Assembly: GCA_013298215.1 (NCBI GenBank)
Contig: JAAFKE010000027.1
Span: forward strand, 1 to 50,596
From: Cytophagales bacterium
GTDB lineage: Bacteria; Bacteroidota; Bacteroidia; Cytophagales; Spirosomataceae
DNA length: 50,596 bases
Direction: 5' to 3'
Position 1 is the first letter of the stretch. Each line of letters begins with the position of its first letter. The position numbers and the translations under genes are program-made. The notes below the pieces were generated by a model that was not told the DNA's origin, made no database searches, and worked only from the letters and a program-made list of their open reading frames with translations. Below are positions 1 to 7,571 of the stretch, piece by piece.

Positions 1-166
1 CCTGTGGAGAATATCGGAACGGTCCGCCGCTGCGGTCGAACTGATGACCTCTCGCCTGTGGAGAATATCGGAACGGTCCGCCGCTGCGGTCGAACTGATG
101 ACCTCTCGCCTGTGGAGAATATCGGAACGGTCCGCCGCTGCGGTCGAACTGATGACCTCTCGCCTG

Positions 167-180
<14 letters not shown>
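1..180. repeat. 54-bp tandem array derived from the tRNA-Ala 3' end
   Basis: Three identical, contiguous 54-bp units (1-54, 55-108, 109-162) are followed by the first 18 bp of a fourth unit, which is also the 3' end of the tRNA-Ala gene. Read on the minus strand, each unit contains a copy of the tRNA 3' part (end of the variable region, T-arm, 3' acceptor strand). Its T-loop is enlarged by a 16-bp GC-rich insert, and it carries a few bases of 3' flank. There are no spacers, so this is not CRISPR. The window starts exactly at a unit boundary, so the array may continue to the left. The length is a multiple of three and most frames stay open, but no gene is supported. A loose precedent is the E. 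coli tyrT locus, where repeats downstream also carry the tRNA 3' end. Confidence 0.9.
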
Positions 181-241
<61 letters not shown>

Positions 242-248
242 TTGTGGG

Positions 249-259
249 TGCAAAGGTGC
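249..259 (-). promoter_or_regulatory. Promoter-like box of tRNA-Ala
   Basis: On the minus strand this reads GCACCTTTGCA, about 10 nt before the tRNA. CACCTTTG is one base away from the Bacteroidota -7 consensus TAnnTTTG. The identical 11-mer lies upstream of tRNA-Val at 11882-11892. The shared box is seen directly; the promoter role is inference. Confidence 0.45.
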
Positions 260-424
260 GAGATATTTTGGTGTTTTCCAAAAAAATAGTGTGATAAAAT
301 ATTTTTTGGCACTGAGTGGCTTTTTTGTTTCTACTCTTTGAGCCAGAACGCACAGGCATTAAATTTACTGCTTGCGCGCTACTTAGACCAAATATTTCTT
401 AATATTGACCCACCAATTTGTGCA

Positions 425-910
425 ATGACAAACACCGCATCTAAAGTAAAGACCCTCGAAGAAACAGTGAGCCTCGCCCAGCAGTGGCGCGAGGCTGGGC
501 AAACGGTTGTTTTTACCAACGGCTGTTTTGATATTCTACACCTGGGTCACGTAGATTACCTGGAAAAAGCCCGTAATCTGGGCCATAAACTGGTGCTGGG
601 CATTAACACCGACGCGTCGGTGGGGCGCATAAAAGGCCCCCTGCGCCCCGTCGTAGATCAATACGCCAGGGCGAGGCTCATGGCCAGTCTGGCGTTTGTG
701 GATGTGGTGGTGCTGTTTGATGAATCTACGCCAGAAAGTCTGATTCGGGCCATAAAACCTGACATTTTGGTCAAAGGAAACGACTACAGCCCCCAAAACA
801 TCGTTGGCGCAGATTTTGTTGTTGCAAATGGCGGGTCGGTAAAAACCATTCCGTTGGTAGATGGCTACTCGACTTCCAAAATAATCGAAAAAATTAAAAA
901 AGCCTTTTAA
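425..910 (+). CDS. rfaE2: D-glycero-beta-D-manno-heptose 1-phosphate adenylyltransferase (HldE/RfaE domain II)
   Basis: 161-aa cytidylyltransferase-fold enzyme predicted to make ADP-heptose from heptose 1-phosphate and ATP for the lipopolysaccharide inner core. The nucleotide-binding signature is visible near the N-terminus (TNGCFDILHLGHVDYL, with the HxGH motif), followed by GINTD, LRPVVDQYARA and a C-terminal GYSTSKIIEKI. It is the stand-alone C-terminal half of HldE; no kinase domain is fused. I chose the ATG at 425 because it gives the usual family length. A TTG at 338 would add 29 unlikely residues. It is first in a tight run with the next two genes (11-bp gaps). Confidence 0.88.
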   Translation: MTNTASKVKTLEETVSLAQQWREAGQTVVFTNGCFDILHLGHVDYLEKARNLGHKLVLGINTDASVGRIKGPLRPVVDQYARARLMASLAFVDVVVLFDESTPESLIRAIKPDILVKGNDYSPQNIVGADFVVANGGSVKTIPLVDGYSTSKIIEKIKKAF

Positions 911-921
911 ACTAAAAAACC

Positions 922-1623
922 ATGTTGATTCTCATTTCACTTGTTATGATGGGCGTAAGTATGCTGGTGAGCAACCGCCTCAAAAGCAAATTTGCCCACT
1001 ATTCCCAATTTGGCCTCGCCAACGGAATGTCGGGTGCGCAGATTGCCCAAAAAATGCTCAACGACAACGGCATCTACGACGTGAAAGTGATCCACGTGCC
1101 AGGCCAGCTAACCGACCACTACAACCCCGCCGACAAAACCGTGAACCTCAGCGACGATGTTTTTGGTGGGCGCAGTGCCGCTGCTGCCGCCGTGGCCGCC
1201 CACGAATGTGGACACGCCGTGCAACACGCCCGCGCCTACGCTGCGCTAAAAATGCGCTCCGCGTTGGTGCCTGCCGTCAATATTTGTTCTACGGTTATGA
1301 ACTACGCCAACATGATCTTGTTGGGTTTTGGTGGGTTTATGTTTGCCAATTCGGGGTCAATGCCCAGTGCAATTTTGCTGGTGCTGGTGGCGGCCAATTT
1401 AGGTTTGGTGGCTTTTGCGCTCATCACGCTGCCAGTTGAGTACGATGCCAGCAACCGCGCCTTGGCTTGGATGAAGTCGAGTGGGGTGGTAACGGGCGGC
1501 GAGTACGACATGGCCGAAGACTCGCTCAAATGGGCGGCACGCACCTACGTGGTGGCAGCTTTGGGCGCGTTGGCCAACTTGTTTTATTTTTTGATGATGT
1601 TCCTCAACCGGCGCGATGACTAA
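922..1623 (+). CDS. YugP-like zinc-dependent membrane protease
   Basis: 233-aa membrane protein of the Zn_peptidase_2/YugP family. An N-terminal hydrophobic segment (residues about 1-18) is followed by a region with the zinc-protease signature AAHECGHAVQH near residue 93. Two or three hydrophobic segments follow (about 120-175 and 205-228). The HExxH-type motif (HECGH) supplies the two zinc-binding histidines and the catalytic glutamate. Substrates of this family are poorly known. It lies 11 bp after the heptose adenylyltransferase gene and 11 bp before aroQ, so it is probably co-transcribed with both. Confidence 0.82.
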   Translation: MLILISLVMMGVSMLVSNRLKSKFAHYSQFGLANGMSGAQIAQKMLNDNGIYDVKVIHVPGQLTDHYNPADKTVNLSDDVFGGRSAAAAAVAAHECGHAVQHARAYAALKMRSALVPAVNICSTVMNYANMILLGFGGFMFANSGSMPSAILLVLVAANLGLVAFALITLPVEYDASNRALAWMKSSGVVTGGEYDMAEDSLKWAARTYVVAALGALANLFYFLMMFLNRRDD

Positions 1624-1634
1624 ACAAACCAATA

Positions 1635-2057
1635 ATGGGTAGAATATTAATAATAAACGGCCCAAACTTGAACCTTTTGGGCAAGCGCGAGCCGAGCATT
1701 TACGGCTCCCAGACTTTTGAGGCGTATCTCGAAGGCCTGAGAACTACTTTTGGGGGCATCGAGTTGCACTATTTTCAATCGAACCACGAAGGTGCGCTCA
1801 TTGACAAAATACACGAAGTAGGCTTCGATTTTCAGGGAATCGTCATCAACGCTGGCGGTTTAACGCACACCTCGGTGGCACTGGCCGATGCCCTGTCGGC
1901 GGTCACAGCCCCCGCCGTGGAGGTACACATTTCTAACATCCACGCCCGCGAGGCGTTTCGGCACCACAGCTACTTGTCGAGCCGCTGCAAGGGCATGATC
2001 TGTGGCCTCGGACTGAAAGGATACGAGTTGGCAGTGAGGTTCTTGACGGAGGTTTGA
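1635..2057 (+). CDS. aroQ: 3-dehydroquinate dehydratase, type II
   Basis: 140-aa type II dehydroquinase, the third step of the shikimate pathway (3-dehydroquinate to 3-dehydroshikimate). Conserved elements are all present: NGPNLNLLGKREPSIYG with the catalytic Arg18 and Tyr23, SNHEGALID, the NAGGLTHTSVAL asparagine region and EVHISNIHAREAFRHHS with the catalytic His. Length is normal for the dodecameric family. It is the last gene of the three-gene run starting at 425. Confidence 0.96.
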   Translation: MGRILIINGPNLNLLGKREPSIYGSQTFEAYLEGLRTTFGGIELHYFQSNHEGALIDKIHEVGFDFQGIVINAGGLTHTSVALADALSAVTAPAVEVHISNIHAREAFRHHSYLSSRCKGMICGLGLKGYELAVRFLTEV

Positions 2058-2070
2058 GAGCGGAGCAACA

Positions 2071-2103
2071 AAAAAGCCACCAACCAAGGGTCAGCGGCTT
2101 TCG
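2071..2103 (-). terminator. Intrinsic terminator of the minus-strand sigma/OMP operon
   Basis: Read on the minus strand, AAAGCC and GGCTTT (2102-2097 and 2079-2074) form a 6-bp stem followed by a short T run. It lies about 30 bp after the stop of the gene at 2132. It also sits just past aroQ, but the T run favours minus-strand termination. Confidence 0.5.
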
Positions 2104-2131
2104 GTATCAACCAACTACTCTATAATTATCG

Positions 2132-3691
2132 TTATTTACCAATGCGGTAAAATGTTCTAAACTGCAGACCCATCACCAGGTTTTGTCGCTGATAGGGTAC
2201 ATTTATGACCTGAAGTTTCAGCGAAGGGTTTAGCTGAAACGACACGTTCTTCCACCTTTTTTCGATGCCCGCTGCCAGTACTATGTTGTTGAAAAACGGG
2301 TTTCGCAACCTTTCGGTAAATGCCCCTTGGTTGGCATCGGGGTTTGGGCGCGGTACAAAAGGGCCAGGCTCCCGCCGGTTGAACGACGTGTGCCGGCTCA
2401 GTGCCAGGTCAAATTCGCTGCCCGCCGAAACCGTGAGTGTGAAGTCTGATTTGATGGGCATTCGGTAATTGATGTATGCGGGCAAGATCACCAAACGCTC
2501 CGTTGCTCTGATGTTTTCGGCCCTAAAATTGGGTGGGCCGTTCTGTTGGTCTCGACTTTGGTCCCTAAAATCGTCTTTGGTGCGCCGTTTAAACTGGTCT
2601 TCATCGGCATACTCCTGCGTGCCGAGGGCAGCCACACCCGCCCCAGTTGTAATGCTCCACCGCTTGCTCACCAACACCTCGGCCAGCAGCCCGGCACCCA
2701 CTAAGTTTGGGTAGAGATTGCCGCCCAAACCAACCCTAAGTTTTAGGTTTTCTAAGGATATGTCTGGCCATTTTAGCTTGACTCGGTCGCGTGCTGGCGG
2801 CGGTGCTACCGTACTGACGGTAAACTGACTGAATGCCGATGAGGGCAAAACGTGCGCAATTCTCAAATTTGAATCTGGAATAAAAGGCTTGGCGACCAGC
2901 AGATTGGCCGAAAACGCGTTCTTTATTTCGGCTTGGTCGGGGGCAGCGGCTTGGTCGTTGCCACTAAATTGCGTCGTAAGAGGTGCATTGTTTCTGGTCT
3001 CGGAATAGTTTTTTTCGGACCCCGTGCCGCTTGATCCACCTCGACTGCCTTTTTTAAGCACTGATCTGTTGGCCGAAATAGTCTCCTGTGCCGTCCCAAA
3101 GTCGCTTTCCTGGCTTCCTTGGGCCACGTCCAACAGCTGTGCTTTCCGCTCTTTCTTTGTTCTACCAGCCACAGCACCACTAATGTTTTTTGCATTTGCA
3201 TCTAACAAAGCTGTTACAGTTCTATTGTCAGATTTTTGCCCATACACCCCCTCTGCGGTTGCTTCATTGTCTGTTTGTTGCCCATAAACACCTTCTGCCG
3301 CTGCCTGGTGGCTGCTACTGTTTGGGGTTGATAGCGACTGTGTGCTCTCGCGGGCATCTAACCGAACGGCGGCTTTGTCTGTTTCTATTTGCACGGCATC
3401 TGTTTTTTGAGAAATTGCCACCGTCAATTTTTCGACTTTTTGGCTCAATTCGGACACCTGTTTGAGTAGAGTTTTATTTACATAGTTTTGGTATAAAAGG
3501 GTTGATAATAAGGCTGTTACTGTAACGGCAGTGATGGAATACGAAATGCCCGTTCCGAACTTTTGCCAGAAACTCAGTGGCAAATGTTGGCGAACGTATT
3601 TGTGTATTCGGTCGGCCTCATCGGGGTAGGCGGGTGGATGCAGCTCCTCCACTTTTCGGCGGAAGGCGTCATCAAATTGGTCAGTTTTCAT
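2132..3691 (-). CDS. Inner-membrane-anchored protein with outer-membrane barrel-like C-terminus; putative anti-sigma factor
   Basis: 519 aa. Residues 1-45 are charged and would be cytoplasmic, and one membrane segment spans about 47-68. A coiled-coil-like stretch (about 70-100) is followed by a long Ser/Asn/Gln/Lys-rich linker with a short repeat (AEGVYGQ..DN, twice, about 131-155). The last 200 residues (from about 316) alternate polar and hydrophobic residues with glycines and aromatics like PorT/OmpA-type barrels. The gene overlaps the ECF sigma factor by 11 bp. A single-pass membrane protein translationally coupled to an ECF sigma factor usually sequesters it. No classical zinc anti-sigma motif is visible, so the anti-sigma role is inferred from context and topology. 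Confidence 0.6.
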   Translation of the reverse strand: MKTDQFDDAFRRKVEELHPPAYPDEADRIHKYVRQHLPLSFWQKFGTGISYSITAVTVTALLSTLLYQNYVNKTLLKQVSELSQKVEKLTVAISQKTDAVQIETDKAAVRLDARESTQSLSTPNSSSHQAAAEGVYGQQTDNEATAEGVYGQKSDNRTVTALLDANAKNISGAVAGRTKKERKAQLLDVAQGSQESDFGTAQETISANRSVLKKGSRGGSSGTGSEKNYSETRNNAPLTTQFSGNDQAAAPDQAEIKNAFSANLLVAKPFIPDSNLRIAHVLPSSAFSQFTVSTVAPPPARDRVKLKWPDISLENLKLRVGLGGNLYPNLVGAGLLAEVLVSKRWSITTGAGVAALGTQEYADEDQFKRRTKDDFRDQSRDQQNGPPNFRAENIRATERLVILPAYINYRMPIKSDFTLTVSAGSEFDLALSRHTSFNRREPGPFVPRPNPDANQGAFTERLRNPFFNNIVLAAGIEKRWKNVSFQLNPSLKLQVINVPYQRQNLVMGLQFRTFYRIGK

Positions 3692-4292
3692 TTATCTTAC
3701 GGTTCCTTAACGCATAAATATCGTATAATTCTGGGTGGGCTATTTTTATCATCTGCTGTAATTTTAGCCGGGCATCGCGCAGGTTCGACTTCGACGTTCC
3801 CTCCTGAATACCCAGCCGCTCGGCTATTTCGCGGTGGTTGTAGCCCTCTACCACGTGGAGCATAAACACCATTCGGTAAGCTGGCGGAAGTTTCTGCACG
3901 AGTACCATGATCTCGTCGGCTGATATTTTGGTCAGCACGTCGGGATCAAAATCTGTTACCTCACCGCCCGCATCAATTGTACTGTTGAGTCGATACTTTT
4001 CGTTGCTCCGGTAGTAATCGATGGCGGTGTTTACCATAATTTTCCGAAGCCACGCCCTAAACGACTGCGCGTTGTCGTACTTACTCAAATTAGAAAACAC
4101 CTTCAAAAACCCGTCGTTAATAATCTCCTCGGCCTCTTGCTCGCTGCTGGCGTACCGAATACAAATACTCTTAGCATACCCCAAAAACAGCGTAATCAGT
4201 GTTCTTTCGGCCTGCTGGTTGCGTGCCAAGCAAGCTGAAAGCACACTTTGCAGGTCTTTTTCGTTGAAGGTTATTTTTTTGTCAAAAAACAA
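3681..4292 (-). CDS. RNA polymerase ECF-type sigma-70 factor
   Basis: 203-aa sigma factor with region 2 (about 25-95; EEIINDGFLKVFSNLSKYD, FRAWLRKIMVNTAIDYYR) and region 4 (about 130-185; LPPAYRMVFMLHVVEGYNHR, then EIAERLGIQEGTSKSNLRDA with the helix-turn-helix). There is no region 1 or 3, as in ECF factors. It is predicted to direct transcription of an extracytoplasmic-stress or envelope regulon. The stop overlaps the start of the membrane protein at 3691. The start is TTG; no in-frame ATG or GTG lies between it and the upstream stop codon. A -7-like stretch (TAAACTTTG, one base too long) overlaps the TTG, so a later start such as GTG at 4244 is possible. Confidence 0.88.
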   Translation of the reverse strand: MFFDKKITFNEKDLQSVLSACLARNQQAERTLITLFLGYAKSICIRYASSEQEAEEIINDGFLKVFSNLSKYDNAQSFRAWLRKIMVNTAIDYYRSNEKYRLNSTIDAGGEVTDFDPDVLTKISADEIMVLVQKLPPAYRMVFMLHVVEGYNHREIAERLGIQEGTSKSNLRDARLKLQQMIKIAHPELYDIYALRNRKINEN

Positions 4293-4347
4293 AGTTTAGC
4301 GGTGTTTGGTTGGGTAGCGTCCGTTACAAATACGCAACTGACGCGCA

Positions 4348-4399
4348 AAAGGTGGGGCGGGTCTGTAAATAAATAAACTTCGGTAGCCACCCCACCTTT
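4348..4399. repeat. Inverted repeat between the divergent sigma-factor and lipoprotein genes
   Basis: AAAGGTGGGG (4348-4357) and its exact complement CCCCACCTTT (4390-4399) flank an AT-rich loop of about 32 bp. It sits in the 216-bp divergent interval and could be a regulator site or an RNA hairpin. No function can be assigned from sequence. Confidence 0.4.
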
Positions 4400-4508
4400 C
4401 GGCAAGTAGGCCTCGTAATGCTATTTGAAAACGAATTTGTCGATCGATGCCAATACATACTGGCCGTTCCTTTTTACTAATTTCTCACAATTTAGCTTTA
4501 TTCTAACC

Positions 4509-4817
4509 ATGAAAAAAGTAGTAGTTAGCCTCTTTATGCTGGCCAACATTGCGTTGGTGTCGTGCAGCAAAGACCTCATGTCGCCCGCCGATGAAACTGT
4601 CAGTGCATCCAATGCCCGCGCAGCTGCGGCAGCACCCGACACGGCGAAAAACAAAAAGCCGTGCAAAGACAGCACGAACCACACCGACAGTACCCGCCAC
4701 GAGCGCGACAGCTTGCAGCACGACCACCCCAAAAACGACACTTTGAAGGCAAATAAGCCGCCCAAGGACACCGTAAATCAAGGGGGACAAAAACCTAAGA
4801 AGAAGAAAGGAAGATAA
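4509..4817 (+). CDS. Small putative lipoprotein with a polar, basic tail
   Basis: 102 aa. Residues 1-19 form a type II signal peptide ending in ALVSC, so Cys19 should be lipidated and the protein anchored to a membrane. The rest is low-complexity and very polar: an alanine patch (AAAAAPD), many Asp/His/Thr/Lys, and a C-terminus rich in lysine (KPKKKKGR). I chose the ATG at 4509 because it starts directly with the signal sequence. I do not recognise a family. Its product may be disordered. Confidence 0.6.
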   Translation: MKKVVVSLFMLANIALVSCSKDLMSPADETVSASNARAAAAAPDTAKNKKPCKDSTNHTDSTRHERDSLQHDHPKNDTLKANKPPKDTVNQGGQKPKKKKGR

Positions 4818-4823
4818 TGATCT

Positions 4824-4876
4824 ATTTCTTCGAGTAAATGGCCCGAACATTGTTCGGATCATTTACTCGAAGAAAT
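4824..4876. repeat. 53-bp long palindrome (hairpin)
   Basis: Outer arms of 17 bp (4824-4840 and 4860-4876) are exact complements. Inside, CCGAAC/GTTCGG forms a further 6-bp stem around the loop ATT. It starts 6 bp after the lipoprotein stop, and no T run follows, so it is not a standard terminator. Size and design resemble the palindrome at 40930-40983. Confidence 0.75.
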
Positions 4877-4943
4877 ATTTTATTGAACGATCGGCGCCAA
4901 CGCGCTGTTTGCCTATTCAAAAGTCCATTAGTTTTTTAGACCG

Positions 4944-5129
4944 TTGAACGCAAATAAGCCAAAAAAGACCGATAAAGCTGCCCATGGTGGCCTAACGCCC
5001 GAAGATTTTTACACCAACGAGCAGGGTTTCATGGTCTTCACGGAGGCGCACCACCGCAAGCGTGGCTACTGCTGCAAGAACGGGTGTTTGCACTGCCCAT
5101 ACGGCTTCAAAAAAATGGGCGACACGTAA
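4944..5129 (+). CDS. Small cysteine-rich protein, DUF5522 family
   Basis: 61 aa. The C-terminal half carries GYCCKNGCLHCPYGFKK: four cysteines in the pattern CC-x3-C-x2-C that probably bind a metal. The segment LTPEDFYTNEQGFMVFTE is also typical of the family. No function is established to my knowledge. The start is a TTG; the only in-frame ATG lies inside the conserved domain. The stop codon abuts the convergent prfB stop, with no space for a separate terminator. Confidence 0.72.
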   Translation: MNANKPKKTDKAAHGGLTPEDFYTNEQGFMVFTEAHHRKRGYCCKNGCLHCPYGFKKMGDT

Positions 5130-6207
5130 TTACTGCATCATTAGGTATGCCTTGATGAACCCGTCCAGATCGCCGTCCATCACCCCTTGTACGTTGGATG
5201 TTTCCACGCCAGTTCGCACGTCTTTCACCAATTTGTAGGGGTGCATTACGTAGTTTCTGATCTGACTGCCCCACTCAATTTTCTTTTTATTGGCCTCCAC
5301 ATCGGCGCGTGCGGCGTTGCGTTTATCAATCTCAATTTGGTATAATTTCGATTTCAAAAGGCGCAAAGCCACGTCGCGGTTCATGTGCTGGCTCCGTTCT
5401 TGCTGGCATTCAATCACCAGACCCGACGGTGCATGGCGCAACCGCACGGCGGTTTCTACTTTGTTCACGTTCTGGCCACCCGCTCCGCCCGACCGAAAGG
5501 TATCCCACTCAATGTCAGCGGGTTTTATTTCTATTTCGATGCTGTCGTCTACCAGTGGGTACACATATACCGACGCAAAAGAAGTGTGTCGGCGGGCGTT
5601 GGAGTCGAACGGCGAAATTCTTACCAAACGATGCACCCCGTTTTCGGACTTCAAATAGCCGTAGGCAAGCGAGCCATCAATCTGAATAGAGGCCGATTTT
5701 ATACCCGCTCCGTCGCCGTCTTGGTAGTCCACCTGGGTTACTTTATAATTGCTTTTCTCGGCCCAACGGATGTACATTCGGTACAGCATTTCGGCCCAGT
5801 CTTGGCTCTCCGTGCCGCCCGCGCCCGAATTTATCTCCAAGATGGCATTGAACTGGTCTTCCTCATTTGAGAGCATCTTTTTTAGTTCGACCTCCTCCAA
5901 AACCAACAACATTTTTCGGTACTCTACCTCTACCTCCGTCTCAGTGGCTTCGTGGGCTTCAAAAAACTCTTGGAGGGTTTCTAAATCGCCCAGTTGGACG
6001 TTGAGCTTGGCAAAGTCTTCGGTCCAACCTTTGAGGGTTCGGACTTCCTTCATTGTCTTTTCTGCTCTTTCCGAATCGTTCCAAAATTCGGGTTGCATCT
6101 GCACTTGTTCTAACTCGCCGAGGCGTTCAATTTTGCTATCGTAGTCAAAGATATCTCCTCAAAGCCGAAACACGGGCTTTCAAGTCTTTCAACAGGTCTG
6201 TTGTCAT
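5130..6207 (-). CDS. prfB: Peptide chain release factor 2 (programmed +1 frameshift)
   Basis: Release factor recognising UGA/UAA. The 5' part starts at ATG 6207 and reads 20 codons ([20 protein letters not shown]) to an in-frame TGA at 6147-6145. A +1 shift at CTT-TGA-C joins it to the long downstream frame, giving 358 aa, the normal RF2 length. An internal Shine-Dalgarno-like AGGAG (6159-6155) lies at the same distance from CTT as in the E. coli site. The stop-codon-reading SPF (about 198-200) and the catalytic GGQ (about 243-245) are present. The shift is the classic autoregulation: low RF2 favours frameshifting. An annotation starting at 6104 would miss the true N-terminus. Confidence 0.95.
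6144..6159 (-). promoter_or_regulatory. RF2 +1 recoding site
   Basis: Minus-strand order: AGGAG, ATAT, CTT, TGA, C. This reproduces the canonical RF2 element: a Shine-Dalgarno-like stimulator, the slippery CUU codon, an in-frame UGA and a following C that weakens termination. Confidence 0.95.
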
Positions 6208-6279
6208 TACTTTTTTTGGTTTATATTTAAAATAATTCAGTGTTCAATCAACCGCTGGCAGGTTGTGCCAACCATGCCG

Positions 6280-7497
6280 TTATTTCAATTTTTGCACGGC
6301 CGTTTTAATGCGCTCTATGGCTTCAATGAGGTTTTTGTCGGACGCGGCGGTGGAGATTCTCAGGCAGTTTGGCGCCCCAAAACCCGAACCCGAAACCGTG
6401 GCCACGTAAACCTCGCTGAGTAGGTACGAAGCCAGGTCATCGCAATTATTAATGGTAGTGGTGCCGTCGGTTTTTCCAAAATAATGGCTCACATCAGGAA
6501 AGGCATAAAACGCTCCCTGTGGCACATTTACCTTGAAGCCCTCGATGGTTTTGAGCAAACCCACCACCAGGTCGCGGCGGCGGGCGTAGGCCTTCGACAT
6601 CTCTTGGGTGGGTTCCATGGGGCCGTTCAAGGCGGCCAAAGTTGCCCGCTGGGCAATTGAGTTGGTACCAGAAGTTACCTGCCCTTGAAGTTTTTCAACG
6701 CCGTCGGCAATCCATTTGGCGGCGCCAATGTAACCAATCCGCCAGCCCGTCATGGCAAAACCCTTGGCCACGCCGTTTACGGTTATGACGCGGTCTTTGA
6801 TGGCCGCAATAGTGCCAATGCTAAAATGGCCTTCGTCCGTAAAATTAATGTGTTCGTAAATTTCGTCGGCAAGCACAAAAATATCTTCGTGTTGCTCAAT
6901 AATGGCTGCCAATGCGCGGAGCTCGGCTTCCGAATAAACCGACCCAGTTGGGTTGTTTGGCGACGCGAACATGACGATCCTGGTGCGCCCCGTAATGGCT
7001 GCTTCCAGCTGCGCGGGCGTTACCTTAAAGTCGTTCTCGAACGAGCCCTCTACCACCACGGTCTTGCCTTCGGCCAGTTTCACCATTTCGGAGTAGCTCA
7101 CCCAGTAGGGGGCCAGAATCACTACCTCCTCGCCGGGGTTCACCAGCACCTGAATCACGTTGGCCAAAGAGTGTTTTGCACCCGTCGAAACAACGATGTT
7201 TTCGGGTTTCCAGTCTAAGTTGTTTTCGCGCTTAAATTTATCAGCAATCGCCTGGCGCAGGTCGGCGTATCCCGCCACGGGCGAGTACCCGTGAAATCCC
7301 GCGTCGATGGCATCTTTGGCGGCATCGCAAATGTGTTTTGGGGTTTTGAAATCAGGCTCGCCCACGCTCAAACTAATCACTTTGTGGCCTTGGGCGGCCA
7401 GTTCGCGGGCTTTTTTGGTCATTCCGAGCGTAGAAGATTCTTCCAGGGCATTGATACGGTCGGCCAAAAGACTCACTGATTCGACAAATGCTGACAT
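6280..7497 (-). CDS. Aspartate/aromatic aminotransferase, class I PLP-dependent
   Basis: 405-aa fold-type I aminotransferase. Key features are SVGEPDFKTP near the N-terminus, YSPVAGYADLR, SPNNPTG (179-185), DEIYEH with Asp211, the PLP lysine Lys245 in NGVAKGFAMTGWRIGY, and the C-terminal CLRIS arginine that binds the substrate carboxylate. It resembles bacterial AspB/AspC-type aspartate transaminases, which interconvert aspartate and oxaloacetate; exact specificity cannot be read by eye. It lies 72 bp upstream of prfB on the same strand. Confidence 0.9.
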   Translation of the reverse strand: MSAFVESVSLLADRINALEESSTLGMTKKARELAAQGHKVISLSVGEPDFKTPKHICDAAKDAIDAGFHGYSPVAGYADLRQAIADKFKRENNLDWKPENIVVSTGAKHSLANVIQVLVNPGEEVVILAPYWVSYSEMVKLAEGKTVVVEGSFENDFKVTPAQLEAAITGRTRIVMFASPNNPTGSVYSEAELRALAAIIEQHEDIFVLADEIYEHINFTDEGHFSIGTIAAIKDRVITVNGVAKGFAMTGWRIGYIGAAKWIADGVEKLQGQVTSGTNSIAQRATLAALNGPMEPTQEMSKAYARRRDLVVGLLKTIEGFKVNVPQGAFYAFPDVSHYFGKTDGTTTINNCDDLASYLLSEVYVATVSGSGFGAPNCLRISTAASDKNLIEAIERIKTAVQKLK

Positions 7498-7538
7498 ATT
7501 TGTTTTATGTAGATATTAATTTTTTAATAAATTGTGGG

Positions 7539-7546
7539 CAAAGTTA
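7539..7546 (-). promoter_or_regulatory. TAnnTTTG promoter box for the aminotransferase gene
   Basis: The minus strand reads TAACTTTG, an exact Bacteroidota -7 element, 41 bp before the ATG. No clear -33 TTTG sits at the expected distance. A short leader of about 35 nt is inferred. Confidence 0.5.
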
Positions 7547-7571
7547 CGCGTATAAACAGTACTTAGCGACG

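Noticed and set aside
6100-6210. prfB as a frameshifted pseudogene or sequencing error
   Set aside because: The shift occurs exactly at CTT-TGA-C with the stimulator at the known distance, so it is programmed recoding.
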